Source: Flavobacteriales bacterium UBA7430 (GTDB lineage: Bacteria > Bacteroidota > Bacteroidia > Flavobacteriales > UBA7430). Taken from it: a stretch of DNA of 10,219 nt. The stretch's first letter is position 1, and each line of letters begins with the position of its first letter. The position numbers were made by a program, and so were the translations under genes. Shown piece after piece: positions 7,118 to 10,219 of this stretch. The notes under the pieces are model-generated. The model did not search any database. It saw only the letters and a program-made list of their open reading frames with translations, and was not told where the DNA came from. The DNA is taken from NCBI GenBank assembly GCA_002478765.1, contig DLQO01000003.1, forward strand, positions 12,982 to 23,200, given 5' to 3'.

Positions 7118-8363
7118 TACGCTGCTCCTATTTTTACTGAGCACGCTATCACTTCAAGCAACTCACATTCTCATTCCCATGGATGAGAACGCACAAAAAG
7201 ATCACTTGAAAGCTTACGGCATTGCTTTTTGGACGCTGGAAAATGATTTGAGTGTCGATTGGCTTCTAAACTATAGAGGTGGAAGTTTTCTTATAGAAAA
7301 CGATCCCCAAATAGAAAAAGAATGCATCGTCAGAGGCGTTACTTACGAAGTAATCACAGATGCTTACAAAGAAGAATTAAAAACACAATTAGCTCACCCC
7401 GAGAGCAATACGGATGTTATTAAGCTTGAGAAAGCCCCAAAAGTAGCTGTATATTCTCCCGAAGGGAACTTACCTTGGGACGATGCCGTAACCCTGGTCT
7501 TGACTTATGCAGAAATTCCTTACGACATTATATATGACAAGGAAATACTATCCGACATGCTTCCTCTTTACGATTGGATTCATCTACACCATGAAGATTT
7601 TACCGGGCAATATGGTAAATTTTATGCTTCATTTAAAAATGCGCCTTGGTATGTGGAGCAAAAGAGAAACTTTGAATCTGATGCCCAAAATCTTGGCTAT
7701 ACCAAGGTTTCTAATCAAAAGCTTGATGTAGCACTCAAAATCAAAGAGTTCCTAGCGGGTGGTGGATTTTTATTTGCCATGTGTTCTGCAACAGATAGTT
7801 ATGACATTGCTTTGGCTGCTGAAGGAGTGGATATCTGTGGACACATGTTCGACGGGGACCCTATAAATAATTCGGCGCAAGACTTACTCAATTTTGATAA
7901 CAGTATTGCTTTCAAGGATTTTCAAATCATTAAAAATCCAAATATTTACGAATTTTCTGACATTGATGTAACGCGGAACAGAAAAGTGAGTAAGAGCGAA
8001 GATTTTTTCACTCTGTTTGAGTTCTCCGCCAAATGGGATCCTGTACCCACCATGCTGTGTCAAAACCATACACAAATCATCAAAGGCTTTATGGGTCAGA
8101 CAACAGCCTACCAAAAACGTCTGATTAAATCCGATGTTTTAATCATGGGAGAAAATACTCGCGCTCAGGAAGCAAAATACATTCACGGAAAGCTGGGTAA
8201 AGGGATGTGGACTTTTTACGGAGGCCACGATCCGGAAGACTATCAACACCGAGTGGGCGACCCTCCAACAGAGTTACAACTCCATCCCAATTCGGCAGGC
8301 TACCGGCTCATCTTAAACAACATTCTTTTTCCAGCTGCGAAAAAGAAAAAGCAAAAGACCTGA
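7098..8363 (+). CDS. Exported protein of the Bacteroidota 'asparagine synthetase B' family; function uncertain
   Basis: Residue numbers count from the ATG at 7098 (421 aa); the adjacent ATG at 7101 is equally likely, and one at 7068 would spoil the signal peptide. Residues 1-21 look like a Sec signal: MMIR, then a Leu-rich core, then SLQA before THILIPMDE. From memory, homologues across Bacteroidota carry the label asparagine synthetase B, and this protein resembles them along its length, including the basic tail KKKKQKT. I see no AsnB hallmark: no N-terminal catalytic Cys2 and no SGGxDS ATP-pyrophosphatase loop. Instead, KVAVYSPEG (115-123), then DDAVTLVLTYAEIPYDIIYD (128-147), HLHHEDFTGQYGKF (162-175), GGGFLFAMCSATD (221-233, C229 in an elbow-like loop) and YGGHDPEDYQHRVGDP (374-389) suggest a class I glutamine-amidotransferase-like fold. 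The reaction is unknown. It overlaps the dnaB end by 20 bases, so expression is probably linked to dnaB. Confidence 0.85.
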   Translation: MMIRLSNTLLLFLLSTLSLQATHILIPMDENAQKDHLKAYGIAFWTLENDLSVDWLLNYRGGSFLIENDPQIEKECIVRGVTYEVITDAYKEELKTQLAHPESNTDVIKLEKAPKVAVYSPEGNLPWDDAVTLVLTYAEIPYDIIYDKEILSDMLPLYDWIHLHHEDFTGQYGKFYASFKNAPWYVEQKRNFESDAQNLGYTKVSNQKLDVALKIKEFLAGGGFLFAMCSATDSYDIALAAEGVDICGHMFDGDPINNSAQDLLNFDNSIAFKDFQIIKNPNIYEFSDIDVTRNRKVSKSEDFFTLFEFSAKWDPVPTMLCQNHTQIIKGFMGQTTAYQKRLIKSDVLIMGENTRAQEAKYIHGKLGKGMWTFYGGHDPEDYQHRVGDPPTELQLHPNSAGYRLILNNILFPAAKKKKQKT

Positions 8364-8395
8364 ATAAACTTGCTGTTTTTGAATGTCTTACTGAA

Positions 8396-9988
8396 TTATC
8401 TGAGGAGTGTTACCGAACCTTGCTCAGAAAAAACAACGACATCAGCATTCTTTGTCATGACAACTTTATAAACATAAACGCCTTCTGCTGCGGGCTTTCC
8501 TTTGTAGGTTCCATCCCATTGCTTGAGCACGTTAGATGAGCTGAAAACCAATTTACCATAGCCATCATACACAAAAAATTCATACTTCTTAGTTCCCGTA
8601 ACAATTGGTCTGAAAGCGTCGTTTACGTCATCCCCATTTGGCGTGAAAGCGTTGGGAGCATAAAAAAAGTAACTCGGTTCTAAAGTTATGTATTCAGAAT
8701 ATTCTTTGTAGCATCCCGCAGAAGCAGTCGTTACTTTTAGATTGACTTCATAAGACCCCGAAGTATTAAACGTAACGGGGTTGATGGAGTCACCAACAAG
8801 TACAGAGGTTGTGTTTTTACCTTCAACGACAACAGGATATTGATTTGCGATGTAAAAGGTATTTACAGAATCGTATGCTGTATTCTTAAAAAACCACTCA
8901 TGTGTCAACCCTTCTTTAATTGGAGTAAGATTGTTAAATTCAAGTTTTATAGCTGAATCTGGTACAGACAAAAACTCATACTGCGGTATTGGTGCTTCAT
9001 CCAAATAGATACTGTTTGTCCTCACGAGTGGGGTAGATTTACACACATCAGAGATGGTAACGATGTAATCACCAGCAGTGGCATTTAAACATTCGTTGTT
9101 AGATAGGGTGGTATTATTGTTAGCTTGCTTCCAATCGTATGTGTAAGAATTCCCTTCACCACCGGCAATATCGGAGACGCACAAATCAACCTTAGTATCT
9201 TTTTCACAGATATAAGCCGAATCTAGGCTTGCTTCGATCTCTGGATAGATAGGAACTTCAACATTAACTGATTTACTTACGAATTGTGTACCACAAATAT
9301 CGGTGGCTGTAACTTTGTAATCTGTGGTCTGCAATGGATTCACAGGTTGAACGCGGTCCGTACCAATTTGATCCCATTCATAAGCATAAGGATGATAGGT
9401 AATGAATGGGGATCTCATGTATTGAGCCACACCACCTGAAACGCTTGCATCAATGGTTACTTCTTCTCCAGAACATTTAACAGAGGTATCTGTGCTTACT
9501 GTTAAATTCAGTTTAGGTTGGTCTTTAACCGTAAATTCCAAAGTTTTTTCATTGGTTTTAAATACGCCAGGAACTACAACTTCGCCTAAGTTAAATACTA
9601 TGGACTCGGAAGACTCAAGGACACCATCATGTATGGGCTTAATAAGTACGGTTAGGTCACGAGCAGAGGCATTCATGGTCAATTCAGAGCCTGTTGCTGA
9701 GGTTAAAGAAACGCCGTCGTTGTATTCGAGAGTATAATCAATATTTAATTTAGCAGTTCCTGAAAGGGTAACTGGTATATCTATCGGATATGAAAGGCTT
9801 AGTGCAAGAGGTCTGAAAATCTTAACCGTAATATCTGTACAACCTTCAAATACAGTCGAATAATTAGACGTGTTTTGAAGAAACTCATTGGTATGAACTG
9901 AAGTAACCGTTAAGTCATACATGTCGTCCTGAGCGTAACTGGATGATATTGTAAAAAAGAAAGTTAATATGTATAATAGCTTTCTCAT
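8396..9988 (-). CDS. Secreted cell-surface protein with type B T9SS sorting domain (CHU_C / gliding-motility-associated C-terminal domain)
   Basis: This 530-residue protein is probably exported by Sec and then by the type IX secretion system to the cell surface or medium. MRKLLYILTFFFTISSSYA is a signal peptide, probably cleaved before Q20. Residues about 26-155 (FEGCTDITVKIFRP, later DGVLESSESIVFNLGE) resemble the Calx-beta-like domain that usually follows a choice-of-anchor L domain in such proteins; that anchor domain is absent. Two Ig-like/SprB-like modules follow (about 157-245 with C172 and C232; 246-330 with C261, C270, C300, C316), then a PKD-like module (about 335-437, HEWFFKN, FNTSGSYEVNLKV). 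The end is the sorting domain: PNAFTPNGDDVNDAF (445-459), YDGYGKLVF (474-482), WDGTYKGKPAAEGVYVYKV (491-509). Its YDGYG replaces the commoner N/DRWG. It is probably an adhesin or matrix protein; the ligand cannot be inferred. It converges on the dnaB-linked gene with a 32-base gap. Confidence 0.9.
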   Translation of the reverse strand: MRKLLYILTFFFTISSSYAQDDMYDLTVTSVHTNEFLQNTSNYSTVFEGCTDITVKIFRPLALSLSYPIDIPVTLSGTAKLNIDYTLEYNDGVSLTSATGSELTMNASARDLTVLIKPIHDGVLESSESIVFNLGEVVVPGVFKTNEKTLEFTVKDQPKLNLTVSTDTSVKCSGEEVTIDASVSGGVAQYMRSPFITYHPYAYEWDQIGTDRVQPVNPLQTTDYKVTATDICGTQFVSKSVNVEVPIYPEIEASLDSAYICEKDTKVDLCVSDIAGGEGNSYTYDWKQANNNTTLSNNECLNATAGDYIVTISDVCKSTPLVRTNSIYLDEAPIPQYEFLSVPDSAIKLEFNNLTPIKEGLTHEWFFKNTAYDSVNTFYIANQYPVVVEGKNTTSVLVGDSINPVTFNTSGSYEVNLKVTTASAGCYKEYSEYITLEPSYFFYAPNAFTPNGDDVNDAFRPIVTGTKKYEFFVYDGYGKLVFSSSNVLKQWDGTYKGKPAAEGVYVYKVVMTKNADVVVFSEQGSVTLLR

Positions 9989-10023
9989 GAGTGTTTAAAT
10001 ATTTAGGTTTTGCAACAAGAAAA

Positions 10024-10031
10024 CAAACATA
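10024..10031 (-). promoter_or_regulatory. Candidate -7 promoter element (TATGTTTG) for the T9SS-sorted protein gene
   Basis: On the minus strand this reads TATGTTTG, a full TANNTTTG match, 35 bases before the ATG at 9988. No TTG or TTTG is found at the -33 distance, so this is a half-supported promoter. Confidence 0.35.
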
Positions 10032-10173
10032 AGGATTTTCGATGTTTTTTTGAGAGAATACGAGGTTTTTCTAGAGCGAAATTGCACATCAGGAGGAATA
10101 AATATTGAATGAAGCAGGATATCTAACCTAAATAAATAGTTTCCGAACATCCAAGACTGATAAAACACATAAA

Positions 10174-10219
10174 ATGATAAACATTCAAATATTAGAACCG
10201 TCAAAGTATAGGACAAAAA
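10174..10219 (+). CDS. Possible start of a rightward gene cut by the window end (partial)
   Basis: From the ATG at 10174 the plus strand stays open to the last base and reads MINIQILEPSKYRTK. The start lies in an A-rich context (ACATAAA before ATG) usual for Bacteroidota genes, and the 185-base gap to the divergent gene at 9988 is a normal size. Fifteen codons are too few to identify a product or to exclude chance. No clear TANNTTTG motif was seen upstream. Positions 9989-10173 otherwise hold only the promoter-like site at 10024-10031. Confidence 0.3.
   Translation, partial: MINIQILEPSKYRTK

Noticed and set aside
8207..8539. Plus-strand 110-codon frame crossing the gap between the exported protein gene and the T9SS-sorted gene
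   Set aside because: It overlaps the well-supported ends of both genes in other frames and shows no family resemblance.
10091..10128. AGGAGG followed by an ATG at 10109 on the plus strand
   Set aside because: The frame stops after five codons, and Shine-Dalgarno sites are not the rule in this kind of genome.
9995..10216. Minus-strand open frame of 73 codons upstream of the T9SS-sorted protein gene
   Set aside because: It ends just before that gene's start, covers its promoter-like site, and has a composition expected from translated AT-rich DNA with no recognisable family. The frame seems fortuitous.

Overview
The window is a compact stretch of a Bacteroidota chromosome, most likely from the class Flavobacteriia or a close relative. 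Four things point that way. The 530-residue protein at the right ends in a type B (CHU_C, gliding-motility-associated) sorting domain of the type IX secretion system. Several genes are preceded by the Bacteroidota -7 motif TANNTTTG. Recognisable Shine-Dalgarno sites are absent before most starts. The protein sequences and gene pairings (tgt with an LptG-type permease, dnaB with the exported protein usually labelled asparagine synthetase B) also resemble this phylum. No rRNA, tRNA, CRISPR array, insertion sequence or phage gene was seen, and no gene-free stretch exceeds about 230 bases.

Layout. Positions 10-1228 (minus) hold a two-gene unit: an ECF-type RNA polymerase sigma factor overlapping rsmG (16S rRNA m7G methyltransferase). 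A 142-base divergent region with a promoter-like site leads to tgt (tRNA-guanine transglycosylase) and, one base later, an LptF/LptG-family permease with a TTG start (1371-3579, plus). ispE (MEP isoprenoid pathway) lies convergently at 3576-4391 (minus), and its stop codon interlocks with that of the permease. From a second divergent promoter region, accA (4485-5438) runs rightward. A 179-base gap carries an 11-bp perfect inverted repeat and a promoter-like site and leads to dnaB (5618-7117). A secreted protein of uncertain function overlaps the end of dnaB (about 7098-8363). A secreted T9SS-sorted cell-surface protein (8396-9988, minus) converges on it. The last 46 bases may contain the start of another rightward gene.

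The core genes are unrelated housekeeping functions: translation fidelity (rsmG, tgt), envelope lipid transport (lptG), isoprenoids (ispE), fatty acid synthesis (accA) and replication (dnaB). They look ordinary and intact. The less ordinary points are: a Tgt without the three zinc-binding cysteines of the classical bacterial enzyme; the exported 'asparagine synthetase B' family protein, whose sequence shows no asparagine synthetase motif but has a glutamine-amidotransferase-like pattern; the inverted repeat in front of dnaB; and the orphan sigma factor. I see no clear evidence of a novel multi-gene system here.
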